From CALIBK01 sp037444165 (GTDB lineage: Bacteria > Desulfobacterota > BSN033 > UBA1163): 8,648 bases of DNA. The position numbers and the translations under genes are program-made. The notes below the pieces were generated by a model that was not told the origin of the DNA, ran no database searches, and worked only from the letters and a program-made list of their open reading frames with translations. The stretch is from positions 1-8,648 of the forward strand of contig JBBIMX010000087.1 in NCBI GenBank assembly GCA_037444165.1, in the 5' to 3' direction. This document shows, in pieces, positions 1 through 6,631 of the stretch (positions within the stretch are counted from its first letter, which is position 1; every line of letters starts with the position of its first letter).

Positions 1-86
1 CCGAAACGACGGTTCGTGATTGTGGTCTCCGACTGTTCATTCTGATGCCTAATGATTAAAATCAGCGGTGGCTGTAAGCCAACTGT

Positions 87-155
87 TTATTTGACAACTT
101 CCATCCTTTCACCCGCTTTTGCGAAAAAATAGCGTTTAACCTCATCCGCGTTCAT
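87..155 (-). CDS. Possible 22-aa small ORF downstream of the exported protein gene
   Basis: An ATG at 155 opens 22 codons ending in TAA at 87-89, starting 16 bp after the stop of the 96-aa gene and in another frame. The peptide (starts MNADEVKRYF, ends MEVVK) has a charged, helix-like composition and looks more protein-like than random sequence. The ribosome site is weak: only a GGA a few bases before the ATG. It could be a real small protein, the leftover start of a frameshifted gene, or chance. No family recognised. The remaining bases 1-86 show nothing I can assign. Confidence 0.2.
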   Translation of the reverse strand: MNADEVKRYFFAKAGERMEVVK

Positions 156-171
156 GATTCCAAGATAGAAA

Positions 172-462
172 TTACTTTGTTGGTAGAATAGTAACAACGT
201 AACCCACCCATACACCTCTCGACTCGGAGTAACGGACTTCCACCCGCTCGCCTACCTTCGGATACCTATCTGGTTGATATGAAGTGGCTCGACCAACCCT
301 GAAATTATAATCTTTTCCGTCATCGCCTTTTATTACAAGCCATTTCTTGCTGAAACTCGTTACCGTTCCCACTTTGGATGTAAGTTCTTGAGATTTAGCC
401 ACAACGCCTACTATCAGCGTCAATATTAAAACCGCCACCATTAAAATAGTCATCTTTTTCAT
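172..462 (-). CDS. Small exported protein, unknown function (96 aa)
   Basis: The N-terminus is a classic Sec signal: MKKM, a hydrophobic core over residues 5-21, and a plausible signal peptidase I site after Val-Val-Ala (about residue 22). There is no lipobox cysteine, so a periplasmic or secreted mature protein of about 74 aa is expected. The mature part alternates hydrophobic and polar residues with glycine turns (GTVTSF, WLVIKGDDGKDYNF, VGERVEVRYS, VGYVVTIL). This suggests a small beta-barrel of OB-fold or DUF5666-like type; that fold is an inference from pattern. The start is well supported: AAGGAGGTGA, fully complementary to the 16S 3' end, lies 10 nt before the ATG. It is transcribed away from the core genes and has no recognised partner. 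Function unknown. Confidence 0.75.
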   Translation of the reverse strand: MKKMTILMVAVLILTLIVGVVAKSQELTSKVGTVTSFSKKWLVIKGDDGKDYNFRVGRATSYQPDRYPKVGERVEVRYSESRGVWVGYVVTILPTK

Positions 463-472
463 TGATCTTCTT

Positions 473-482
473 TCACCTCCTT
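473..482 (-). promoter_or_regulatory. Strong Shine-Dalgarno site of the 96-aa exported protein
   Basis: Read on the minus strand this is AAGGAGGTGA, a full-length match to the anti-Shine-Dalgarno sequence, 10 nt before the ATG at 462. It is the strongest ribosome site in the window. It fixes the start and argues that this small gene is really translated. Confidence 0.75.
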
Positions 483-777
483 CTCCTTTTAACTCCTGCT
501 CAAGAGCACGGAAAAATTTTAACGAAATTTTCTCGTCCTCCCTCTCATTATGCTGTGGGTTCGCCTAACATTATTTTTTATGTTTATTCTATTCTTTGTT
601 GAAAAATGATCGACCGTGCTCCCTTTTATTCTCGAAAATAACTATATAATGTAATTTCTTTCAATAAACATCGCCTTAGGGACCATTATACTGAATTAGC
701 TTAATTTAAAAATCAATTATCCAAGGAGATTTCTCAATCTTAGCATCTTCTTGATTTCCAATCATAATTTACACATT
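483..777. other. AT-rich intergenic spacer without a gene
   Basis: No open frame here looks coding on either strand. The stretch is AT-rich and should hold the promoter of the minus-strand exported-protein gene. The best candidate I see is weak: minus-strand TTCAAC (598-603) and TAAAAA (575-580) with a 17-bp spacer, three and four of six consensus matches, so it is not called separately. A distant 8-bp inverted pair (GAGCACGG 504-511, CCGTGCTC 614-621) is too far apart and too short to interpret. Confidence 0.5.
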
Positions 778-814
778 TTAGGGAAAATGATCAAGGGGAA
801 TTTTCAGAAAAGCT

Positions 815-839
815 TTCTGTGTAAAAAGGGAAGGGAGGG
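815..839 (+). repeat. Inverted repeat, end distal to rfaE2 of the IS256-type remnant
   Basis: The first 15 bases (TTCTGTGTAAAAAGG) are identical to the inverted copy at 1152-1166. The purine-rich tail (GAAGGGAGGG) matches the partner AATGGAGGG imperfectly. The repeat lies just inside the transposase stop codon region, as expected for the right end of an IS256-type element, and overlaps the last codons of the frame. Confidence 0.6.
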
Positions 840-1142
840 ATCTCTTGGCCCTTAAAATTATAGTGAAAGAATACAGAATAAAGAATTCGTTCCATACTGC
901 TTCTGTTACTAAAACACCCATGGGTGTGGTTCTTCTCTTAACCTCCCGAAATGCTCTCTCTATAAGATTGGTGGTCCGGATCTTGCGCCACAAGACCATC
1001 TGAGCTCTTCGAAGCTCCTTGGCCCTTGGCTAGTGCCTCTCTTTCGTAGAAAGTCTCGCCTGATAAAAAGAGAGCCACTCCTCAATCTCTAACTCTAAAC
1101 GCTTCACCGCCCCTGGATAAACCTTTCCCAAGAGGATAAAAG

Positions 1143-1166
1143 CCCTCCATTCCTTTTTACACAGAA
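1143..1166 (-). repeat. Inverted repeat, end proximal to rfaE2 of the IS256-type remnant
   Basis: The minus-strand reading carries TTCTGTGTAAAAAGG followed by AATGGAGGG, the inverted partner of 815-839. It runs directly and in frame into the transposase fragment (…KEWRAFILLGK…). This places the deletion junction at or next to the left end of the element. Confidence 0.6.
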
Positions 1167-1255
1167 GATTTTATATCATCCGAACTGACTATCTATAACT
1201 TTTAGGTACTCCTCAGATTTGTTTCTCAATTTCCACCATGGGGTCATAGAGAGGG

Positions 1256-1282
1256 TTGACGGGAAAGATGAAATTTGATACT
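1256..1282 (+). promoter_or_regulatory. Weak candidate promoter for rfaE2-thiL
   Basis: TTGACG (1256-1261) matches the -35 consensus at five of six positions. GATACT (1277-1282) matches the -10 at four of six, but the spacer is only 15 bp. If real, transcription would begin near 1289, only a few bases before the rfaE2 ATG at 1295. That would suit the absence of a Shine-Dalgarno sequence there. Confidence 0.3.
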
Positions 1283-1294
1283 TAACATATTCAA

Positions 1295-1792
1295 ATGAGA
1301 GAAAAAATCAAAGGGAGAGAGGAACTTCGAAGGATTGTAGAAGCTCTTAAATCGGAGGGGAAACAAATCGTCTTTACGAACGGATGTTTCGACCTTCTTC
1401 ATGTAGGCCATATTCGTTACCTCGAGAAGGCCAAGGAGCTCGGGGATATCTTAATTGTCGGAGTAAACAGTGATCGTTCGGTCCGGATGATAAAGGGCCC
1501 CCAACGTCCAATCCTCCCCGAGGAGGAAAGGGCTGAGGTTCTTTCCGGTTTGGGCTGTATCGATTACATTACTTTATTTGACGAGCCTACCCCTTTGGAG
1601 TTGATCGCCCAGCTTAAACCCCATGTTCTGGTCAAGGGAGGAGACTGGACCAAAGAGACTACTGTTGGCAAAGAGATTGTCGAGTCTTCTGGAGGGAAAG
1701 TCATCATTCTTCCTTTTGTGGAAGGCCGCTCCACCTCCAGCCTCATCAAGACCATCCTCGAACGATATGGAAAAGGAAAGATAAATCCATGA
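1295..1792 (+). CDS. rfaE2: D-glycero-beta-D-manno-heptose 1-phosphate adenylyltransferase (RfaE domain II)
   Basis: This enzyme transfers AMP from ATP to heptose 1-phosphate, giving ADP-heptose for the LPS inner core; it is cytosolic. The 165 residues are a single nucleotidyltransferase domain of the cytidylyltransferase-like superfamily. FTNGCFDLLHVGH (27-39) holds the HxGH nucleotide-binding motif, KGGDW is at 114-118, and GRSTSSLIKTI (144-154) is the RfaE2 version of the C-terminal ISTSxxI motif. E. coli carries this domain fused behind the heptose kinase in HldE; here it is free-standing and no kinase lies beside it. An in-frame TAA at 1283-1285 makes the ATG at 1295 the first possible start. 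No clear Shine-Dalgarno precedes it. Its stop overlaps the thiL start by ATGA, implying coupled translation. Family assignment is secure. hldC is an alternative name for stand-alone forms. Confidence 0.93.
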   Translation: MREKIKGREELRRIVEALKSEGKQIVFTNGCFDLLHVGHIRYLEKAKELGDILIVGVNSDRSVRMIKGPQRPILPEEERAEVLSGLGCIDYITLFDEPTPLELIAQLKPHVLVKGGDWTKETTVGKEIVESSGGKVIILPFVEGRSTSSLIKTILERYGKGKINP

Positions 1793-2808
1793 AGAAAACC
1801 CTGCAGCGATTGGGAGAATTTGGTCTGATTCGGGAAATCCGAAGATGGATGACTACTTCCAACCCAAATCTGATTCAGGGGATTGGAGATGATGTCGCAG
1901 TCGTTCGGCTCGGTAAGGAGTCCCTCCTCTTTACCACGGATGTCCTGATCGAAGATATCCATTTCGAGCGATCCTGGTCAGACCCATACTTTTTAGGGAG
2001 AAAGTCTCTGGCCGTCAATCTCAGTGATATTGCAGCGATGGGAGGAATTCCGAAATACTTTCTGATCAGTATTGGACTCCCTCGAACCCTTTCTTTCTCC
2101 TTTATCTCCCGTTTCTATCGAGGTCTAAAAGCCGAGGCCAAAAAGTTTCGGGTGGATCTGATCGGCGGGGACACCTCTCTATCCGAGAAACTGGTGATCA
2201 ATATCTGTTTAATTGGTCAAGGAAAGAAGGAAGGCCTTGTCTTTCGAAAAGGGGCTCAGGTGGGGGATGAGCTCTACGTTTCGGGTACCTTGGGGGATGC
2301 GGGGTTAGGGTTAAGGATCCTTAAAGATAGGAAAAGGAAGAAAAAACCAAAGGAATTGATCGAGAGACACCTCGCTCCCACTCCAAGGATACAATTGGGA
2401 CAAGCTCTTGCTCAATCCGGAATGGCTCACGCCATGATTGATATCAGTGATGGTCTCCTGAGCGATACCCAACATCTCCTGGAGGAAAGTAAAGTAGGGG
2501 CACGGATATGGGAAGACCGTCTCCCCCTTTCTAAAAATTATTGCCAATGGGTCAGGCTATACTCAAAGAATCCTTACCAACTGGCTTTAACAGGGGGAGA
2601 AGACTACGAACTCCTTTTTGCAGCACCTAAAAAGGTGAGAGCAAAAATCTCCTCCCTAAGTCATTCCCTTGGTATTCCGATTACCTGCATTGGAGAGATT
2701 CTTCCCGATAAGGAAGGGCTCCAACTTATCAAGGAGGATGGGAGAATCCAGTTTCCCTATCGATTGGGTTTTGACCATTTTTCCACCAAACCGCTGGAGA
2801 TCCATTGA
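1789..2808 (+). CDS. thiL: Thiamine-monophosphate kinase
   Basis: ThiL phosphorylates thiamine monophosphate with ATP to make thiamine diphosphate, the last step of the cofactor pathway, in the cytosol. The 339 residues (E. coli about 325) show the full set of PurM/ThiL-superfamily motifs in order: GIGDDVA (31-37), TTDVLIEDIHF (49-59), NLSDIAAMGG (77-86), GGDTS (126-130), DISDGL (218-223) and GGEDYELLF (269-277). The acidic clusters that bind magnesium and nucleotide are intact. The ATG at 1789 overlaps the rfaE2 stop (ATGA), and an AGGAAAG ribosome site lies inside the end of rfaE2. Heptose activation and thiamine phosphorylation share no pathway, so the pairing is probably only co-transcription. 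A likely terminator follows at 2811-2847. Confidence 0.95.
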   Translation: MKKTLQRLGEFGLIREIRRWMTTSNPNLIQGIGDDVAVVRLGKESLLFTTDVLIEDIHFERSWSDPYFLGRKSLAVNLSDIAAMGGIPKYFLISIGLPRTLSFSFISRFYRGLKAEAKKFRVDLIGGDTSLSEKLVINICLIGQGKKEGLVFRKGAQVGDELYVSGTLGDAGLGLRILKDRKRKKKPKELIERHLAPTPRIQLGQALAQSGMAHAMIDISDGLLSDTQHLLEESKVGARIWEDRLPLSKNYCQWVRLYSKNPYQLALTGGEDYELLFAAPKKVRAKISSLSHSLGIPITCIGEILPDKEGLQLIKEDGRIQFPYRLGFDHFSTKPLEIH

Positions 2809-2810
2809 AG

Positions 2811-2847
2811 AAAAGGGGGAAGAAAGCCCTGGGGCCTATCCCCTTTT
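2811..2847 (+). terminator. Probable intrinsic terminator after thiL
   Basis: AAAAGGGG (2811-2818) pairs perfectly with CCCCTTTT (2840-2847), and the last four T residues double as a short U tract. The loop is long (21 nt) but can fold further: GGGG (2831-2834) can pair with the same CCCC, giving a small hairpin directly before the T run. It starts 3 bp after the thiL stop and separates rfaE2-thiL from the heat-shock operon. Confidence 0.5.
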
Positions 2848-2912
2848 ATGAAACTTGCTGAAAATATTAAAAAATTTTTATTAATAGAACAAGGATCAAA
2901 ATTTAGCCCTTC

Positions 2913-2941
2913 TTGACAAACCCTTTATCTATTATTATCTT
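2913..2941 (+). promoter_or_regulatory. Housekeeping-type promoter of hrcA-grpE-dnaK
   Basis: A perfect -35 TTGACA (2913-2918) is followed after 17 bp by TATCTT (2936-2941), four of six -10 matches. An A/T-rich tract with the palindrome AAAAATTTTT (2870-2879) lies upstream and could bend the DNA. The -35 also reads CTTGACA, near the sigma-32 -35 consensus, but no CCCCAT-like -10 follows. A vegetative-sigma promoter is therefore favoured. Start of transcription is expected near 2948. Confidence 0.55.
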
Positions 2942-2959
2942 TTCACCGATAACGATGAA
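2942..2959 (+). promoter_or_regulatory. Inverted repeat at the predicted hrcA transcription start (candidate operator)
   Basis: TTCACCG (2942-2948), spacer ATAA, CGATGAA (2953-2959): 7-bp arms with one mismatch, beginning at the base after the predicted -10. A protein bound here would block initiation. It does not resemble CIRCE (TTAGCACTC-N9-GAGTGCTAA), which I cannot find anywhere in the window. A role as an operator is inference from position alone. Confidence 0.3.
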
Positions 2960-2995
2960 TTTTGGCTTATTTTTTTAATAAAGAAGGGAGCTTAA

Positions 2996-4036
2996 ATGAT
3001 TCCCTTTCTTAATGCGAGAATGAAAGAGATTCTAAAAATGATTGTGGAGGATTATATCCAGACCGCGGAGCCAGTGGGTTCCAGGACGGTCTCTAAAAAA
3101 TTAGAGTCAACTCTCAGTCCTGCCACCATTCGAAATATCATGGCGGATCTTGAGGAATTAGGACTTCTGTATCAACCCCATCCTTCTGCGGGAAGGATTC
3201 CAACAGAGAGAGGGCTTCGGTATTATATTGACCATCTTCTCGATATTCATGAGTTGAGTAAGGAGGAACAGGAAAGGATTCGATCCGATTATTTACATCA
3301 TCAACTCGAAGGAAAAGAACTCTTTCGGGAGGCCTGTCGAATTCTCTCTTCCTCTTCCCATTATCTGGCCGTGGTTTGGGCCCCCCGAATGGGAATGCTT
3401 GTTCTTCAGCATATTGAATTCGTTAAGTTAAAGAAGCATCTTCTCCTGGCTATCCTCATCAGTTCGACAGGACTGGTTCAGAACCGGATCATCGAGATGG
3501 AGGAAGACCTCTCTCAGTCTGAATTGGATCATCTATCGGATTATCTCAATCATCTTCTCACCGGATTGACCCTTTATGAAGTAAGGGAGAAGTTAATCGA
3601 ACAGATGAGAATAGAAAAATATACTTATGATCGACTTCTGGAGCAAGCCATCAAACTGGGAGAGAGGGCCCTGGGCTCTTTCGATGAAACCGATGTCTTC
3701 ATCGAAGGACGAACCCATATTCTTCAGCAGCCTGAATTTGGAAATATCTCAATCATGAGCGACCTCTTTCGGGCCTTTGAAGAAAAGGCAACCATGGTAA
3801 AGCTTCTTGATAAATGTCTTCAACCCAAGGGGGTCCAGATCTCCATCGGCTCAGAAAGCGAAATCCAGGAGATGGAGGTTTGTAGCCTTGTGACCTCGAC
3901 TTACGGATGCAAAGGAAGGGTCTGGGGAGCTTTGGGAGTCATTGGTCCCAGGAGAATGAACTATTCCAAAATAATTCCTTTGGTGGATTACTCGGCAAAA
4001 CTTTTGTCTCAGATTTTGGAATCCTATTATTTCTGA
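2996..4036 (+). CDS. hrcA: Heat-inducible transcription repressor HrcA
   Basis: HrcA is a dimeric repressor of class I heat-shock genes that normally binds the CIRCE operator and is kept active by GroEL. The 346 residues are full length. A winged helix-turn-helix fills about residues 5-75, with SRTVSKKL (29-36), SPATIRNIMADLEELGLL (41-58) and the wing SAGRIPTERGLRYY (64-77). The GAF-like dimerisation part carries VFIEGRTHIL (234-243), SIGSESEIQEMEVCSLV (283-299) and the typical end GALGVIGPRRMNYSKIIPLV (311-330). AGGGAG lies 5 bp before the ATG. It leads hrcA-grpE-dnaK, with 16 bp to grpE. No CIRCE is visible before it, so what it controls here is open: it may act on groE elsewhere or on the repeat at 2942-2959. 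Confidence 0.96.
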   Translation: MIPFLNARMKEILKMIVEDYIQTAEPVGSRTVSKKLESTLSPATIRNIMADLEELGLLYQPHPSAGRIPTERGLRYYIDHLLDIHELSKEEQERIRSDYLHHQLEGKELFREACRILSSSSHYLAVVWAPRMGMLVLQHIEFVKLKKHLLLAILISSTGLVQNRIIEMEEDLSQSELDHLSDYLNHLLTGLTLYEVREKLIEQMRIEKYTYDRLLEQAIKLGERALGSFDETDVFIEGRTHILQQPEFGNISIMSDLFRAFEEKATMVKLLDKCLQPKGVQISIGSESEIQEMEVCSLVTSTYGCKGRVWGALGVIGPRRMNYSKIIPLVDYSAKLLSQILESYYF

Positions 4037-4052
4037 CGCTGGAGTTAAAAAA

Positions 4053-4670
4053 ATGAATAAGGCAGAAGAAAAAAAAATCCCCATCCATAGGGATGGTCTT
4101 AATGAAGAAAGCTCAGAAGAATCGGCCTTAGAAGGGAAACCTTCGGAGGTCGAAAAAGAGGAAAAAAGAAATGAAATTGAGGAATTAAAGAAGAAGTTGG
4201 AAGAAAAAGAGAAGGAGGCCCAAGACCATTATGACCGCTTCTTGAGAATGGCTGCAGAACTTGAAAATTATAAAAAGCGGGCAGCCAGAGAGAAGGAAGA
4301 ATATATAAAATATGCTCATGAAGATTTGATGAAGGCCATCCTTCCTTTCGTTGACAATCTCGAGAGGGCGGTCAATCATGCCGAAAAAGTAGTGGATTCG
4401 GGAGTGTTAGTAGAGGGAGTGAGACTCACTCTCCAGCAACTCCTGAGCACGTTAAATAAGTTTGGGCTCAAGACCTTCGACTCGGTCGGGGAACCGTTTG
4501 ATCCTACCCGTCATGAGGCTATGTTGGTCGTCGAAACGGACCAATACGAGCCCAATCATGTGGTAGAAGAGTTTCAAAAAGGTTATTTCTTATATGATCG
4601 ACTCTTAAGACCAGCAATGGTTTCTGTGTCGAAGCCTCTATCCAAAGAGACTCAGACACTGGAATCATAA
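4053..4670 (+). CDS. grpE: Nucleotide exchange factor GrpE
   Basis: GrpE is the dimeric cytosolic co-chaperone that drives ADP release from DnaK. Of 205 residues (E. coli 197), about 1-38 are acidic and probably disordered. About 36-85 form the long charged coiled coil, ending in AAELENYKKRAAREKEEY (67-84). A helical section follows (IKYAHEDLMKAILPFVDNLE, 85-104). The C-terminal beta domain that enters the DnaK cleft holds the family signature: GEPFDPTRHEAM (146-157), EEFQKGYFLYDRLLRPAMV (172-190) and VSK (192-194). GGAG lies 8 bp before the ATG. It sits 16 bp after hrcA and 25 bp before its partner dnaK, so the three are surely one transcript. Nothing is missing or unusual. Confidence 0.96.
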   Translation: MNKAEEKKIPIHRDGLNEESSEESALEGKPSEVEKEEKRNEIEELKKKLEEKEKEAQDHYDRFLRMAAELENYKKRAAREKEEYIKYAHEDLMKAILPFVDNLERAVNHAEKVVDSGVLVEGVRLTLQQLLSTLNKFGLKTFDSVGEPFDPTRHEAMLVVETDQYEPNHVVEEFQKGYFLYDRLLRPAMVSVSKPLSKETQTLES

Positions 4671-4695
4671 AGAATCTTAAAAAGGGGGAATTCAT

Positions 4696-6612
4696 ATGGC
4701 AAAAACAATAGGGATTGACTTAGGAACGACCAACTCGGTGGTGGCCGTGATGGAGGGTGGGGATCCTGTGGTGATCCCTAATCCCGAAGGAAGCCGAACC
4801 ACCCCCTCCGTGGTGGCCTTTACGGACAAAGGGGAAAGGGTGGTTGGCCAAATTGCAAAACGCCAGGCTATCACCAACTCAGAAAATACGATCTTTTCGA
4901 TCAAAAGGCTGATGGGAAGGAAATACAGAGATCCTGAAGTCCAGAGGGATATCAAAATCCTTCCCTATAAAATTATCGAGGCGAAGAATGGGGACGCCTG
5001 GGTAAGAGTGAGGGATAAAGACTACAGCCCGCCCGAGATCTCTGCCTTCATTCTCCAGAAGATGAAAGAAACGGCAGAGGCCTATTTGGGCGAGAAGGTC
5101 ACCGATGCGGTGATCACCGTCCCGGCCTATTTTAATGATAGTCAACGGCAGGCCACAAAGGATGCAGGAAGAATCGCCGGTCTCAACGTCATTCGAATTA
5201 TCAATGAACCTACAGCCGCATCCCTGGCCTATGGACTGGATAAAAAGAAGGATGAAAAGATCGCGGTCTTCGATTTAGGTGGAGGAACGTTTGATATCTC
5301 CATTCTCGAATTGGGGGATGGGGTATTCGAGGTAAAATCGACCAACGGAAACACCCATCTTGGAGGAGATGACTTTGATCAGAGGATCATCGACTATATT
5401 GCGGATGAGTTCAAGAAGGATCAAGGAATTGACCTCAGAAAGGATCGAATGGCCCTCCAGAGATTGAAGGAAGCGGCTGAAAAGGCAAAAATTGAGCTTT
5501 CCTCCATGATGGAAACCGATATCAACCTTCCTTTCATCACAGCGGATGCTTCGGGTCCCAAGCATTTAAACATGAAATTGACCCGGGCCAAATTAGAAAA
5601 ATTAACCGAAGACCTCGTAGAGATGACAGAGGGCCCCTGCCGTCAGGCCCTTGCCGATGCTGGACTTTCACCCCGAGACATCGATGAGGTCATTCTGGTC
5701 GGTGGAATGACCCGAATGCCTAAGGTTCAGGAAAAAGTGCGAGAGATCTTCGGGAGAGAACCGAATAAGAGTGTCAACCCCGATGAGGCTGTGGCGATCG
5801 GTGCAGCCATTCAGGCAGGTGTGCTGAAAGGAGAGGTCAAGGATGTGCTCCTCCTTGATGTGACGCCTCTCTCCCTTGGAATTGAAACCCTTGGAGGAGT
5901 CTTTACCAAACTGATCGAAAGAAACACGACTATCCCAACTCGGAAAAGTCAGATCTTCTCAACGGCAACGGATAACCAGACAGCGGTGACGATCCATGTC
6001 CTGCAGGGCGAAAGGGAGATGGCTGCAGACAATAAAACCCTTGGGATGTTTGAGTTAGTAGGAATCCCACCGGCTCCAAGGGGAGTGCCTCAAATCGAGG
6101 TGACCTTCGACATCGATGCCAATGGAATCGTCCATGTCTCTGCCAAAGATCTTGGAACCGGAAAAGAGCAGTCCATCCGAATTACCGCCTCCAGCGGACT
6201 TACGGAGGAAGAGATCAAGAGGATGATTAAAGAGGCAGAGGCTCATGCGGCTGAGGATAAGAAGAGACGTGAATTGGCAGAGGCTCGAAATCATCTTGAT
6301 ACCCTCATCTACACCACGGAAAAGTCTCTTAAAGAGTTTGGAGACAAAATCGATTTGAGTGATAAACAGGCTATTGAAGAGGCCATTTCAAGGGCTAAAA
6401 AGGCGATGGAATCCAATGACATCGGAACCATAAAATCGGCCGAGGAGGATCTGACTCGAACCTCCCACAAACTGGCAGAGGCGATGTATGCAAAGGCTTC
6501 TCAAAGGACAGCCACAGGCACAGGGGCTGGAGCTGGATCCTATGAGAGTTCAAAACAGAAGTCTCAAGAAGATGTGGTCGATGCCGATTATGAGGATGTG
6601 AGTAAAAAATAA
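4696..6612 (+). CDS. dnaK: Chaperone protein DnaK (Hsp70)
   Basis: This is the ATP-driven cytosolic Hsp70. At 638 residues it equals E. coli DnaK in length. The nucleotide-binding domain (1 to about 382) shows IGIDLGTTNS (5-14), the catalytic Lys70 (SIK), VPAYFNDSQRQATKDAG (142-158), INEPTAASLAYG (169-180), DLGGGTFD (193-200) and LVGGMTRMP (334-342). The interdomain linker is VLLLDV (384-389). A beta substrate-binding domain and helical lid follow, then a Gly/Ser-rich tail ending VVDADYEDVSKK, the usual bacterial acidic end. The N-terminal insert typical of Gram-negative DnaK is present. A strong AAGGGGG ribosome site precedes the ATG. Unlike the common order, no dnaJ follows; a terminator lies 19 bp after the stop. 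Confidence 0.98.
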   Translation: MAKTIGIDLGTTNSVVAVMEGGDPVVIPNPEGSRTTPSVVAFTDKGERVVGQIAKRQAITNSENTIFSIKRLMGRKYRDPEVQRDIKILPYKIIEAKNGDAWVRVRDKDYSPPEISAFILQKMKETAEAYLGEKVTDAVITVPAYFNDSQRQATKDAGRIAGLNVIRIINEPTAASLAYGLDKKKDEKIAVFDLGGGTFDISILELGDGVFEVKSTNGNTHLGGDDFDQRIIDYIADEFKKDQGIDLRKDRMALQRLKEAAEKAKIELSSMMETDINLPFITADASGPKHLNMKLTRAKLEKLTEDLVEMTEGPCRQALADAGLSPRDIDEVILVGGMTRMPKVQEKVREIFGREPNKSVNPDEAVAIGAAIQAGVLKGEVKDVLLLDVTPLSLGIETLGGVFTKLIERNTTIPTRKSQIFSTATDNQTAVTIHVLQGEREMAADNKTLGMFELVGIPPAPRGVPQIEVTFDIDANGIVHVSAKDLGTGKEQSIRITASSGLTEEEIKRMIKEAEAHAAEDKKRRELAEARNHLDTLIYTTEKSLKEFGDKIDLSDKQAIEEAISRAKKAMESNDIGTIKSAEEDLTRTSHKLAEAMYAKASQRTATGTGAGAGSYESSKQKSQEDVVDADYEDVSKK

Positions 6613-6631
6613 AAGGATCCCTTCTCTTAGG

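Larger units (their letters stand above)
778..1170 (-). pseudogene. IS256/Mutator-family transposase, C-terminal fragment with in-frame stop
   Basis: The minus-strand frame stays open from 1170 to the TAA at 778-780 apart from one TAG at 1030-1032. The part before the stop (WRAFILLGKVYPGAV, then RLELEIEEWLSFY) resembles the region ahead of the final catalytic segment of IS256 transposases. The part after it has the family signature IRTTNLIERAFREVKRRT followed by PMGV. In this family the conserved segment carries the last acidic residue of the DDE triad (the Glu of TTNxIER). The first two catalytic Asp residues and the N-terminal DNA-binding half are missing, so no active enzyme is possible. 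The frame also reads through the terminal inverted repeat. A 73-codon ORF could start at the ATG at 999, but this is a remnant, not a gene. Confidence 0.8.
789..1193 (-). mobile_element. Remnant of an IS256-type element, internally deleted (MITE-like)
   Basis: Two inverted copies of TTCTGTGTAAAAAGG (815-829 and 1152-1166) bracket a fragment coding only for the C-terminal end of a Mutator/IS256-family transposase. The TGTGTAAA core inside the ends and GAT at both possible outer tips (789 and 1193) resemble IS256-type ends as I remember them. The outer 23-24 bases of the two ends have diverged, so the boundaries are approximate. No 8-9 bp target duplication is visible outside them (781-788 and 1194-1201 differ). 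At about 405 bp against a usual 1.3-1.5 kb, the element has lost most of its transposase gene and cannot move unaided. It lies about 100 bp upstream of rfaE2, on the opposite strand. Confidence 0.6.

Noticed and set aside
114..134. Hairpin CGCTTTT/AAAATAGCG after the minus-strand exported-protein gene, considered as a terminator
   Set aside because: The stem is AT-rich and bulged and no T run follows on the minus strand; it also falls inside the possible 22-codon ORF.
563..569. GCCTAAC, matching the outer box of an integron attC site
   Set aside because: No matching GTTRRRY box at a suitable distance, no internal palindrome and no cassette-like genes.
504..621. Inverted pair GAGCACGG / CCGTGCTC considered as ends of a small mobile element
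   Set aside because: Only 8 bp, about 100 bp apart, no duplication outside and no similarity in the flanks.
776..1206. Direct repeat TTTTAGG (776-782 and 1200-1206) as a target-site duplication of the IS remnant
   Set aside because: Using it would put the element ends where the two inverted repeats no longer align. It is 7 bp rather than the usual 8-9 and low in complexity.
1564..1962. Long open frame on the minus strand across the rfaE2-thiL junction
   Set aside because: It opposes two secure genes with intact motifs, and its composition reads as antisense of them (Ser/Pro/Leu-rich, no domain).
4417..4431. Perfect palindrome GAGTGAGACTCACTC, superficially like a CIRCE arm, near the heat-shock genes
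   Set aside because: It lies inside grpE in a normally coding stretch (E-G-V-R-L-T-L), lacks the CIRCE sequence TTAGCACTC/GAGTGCTAA and its 9-bp spacer, and is probably chance.
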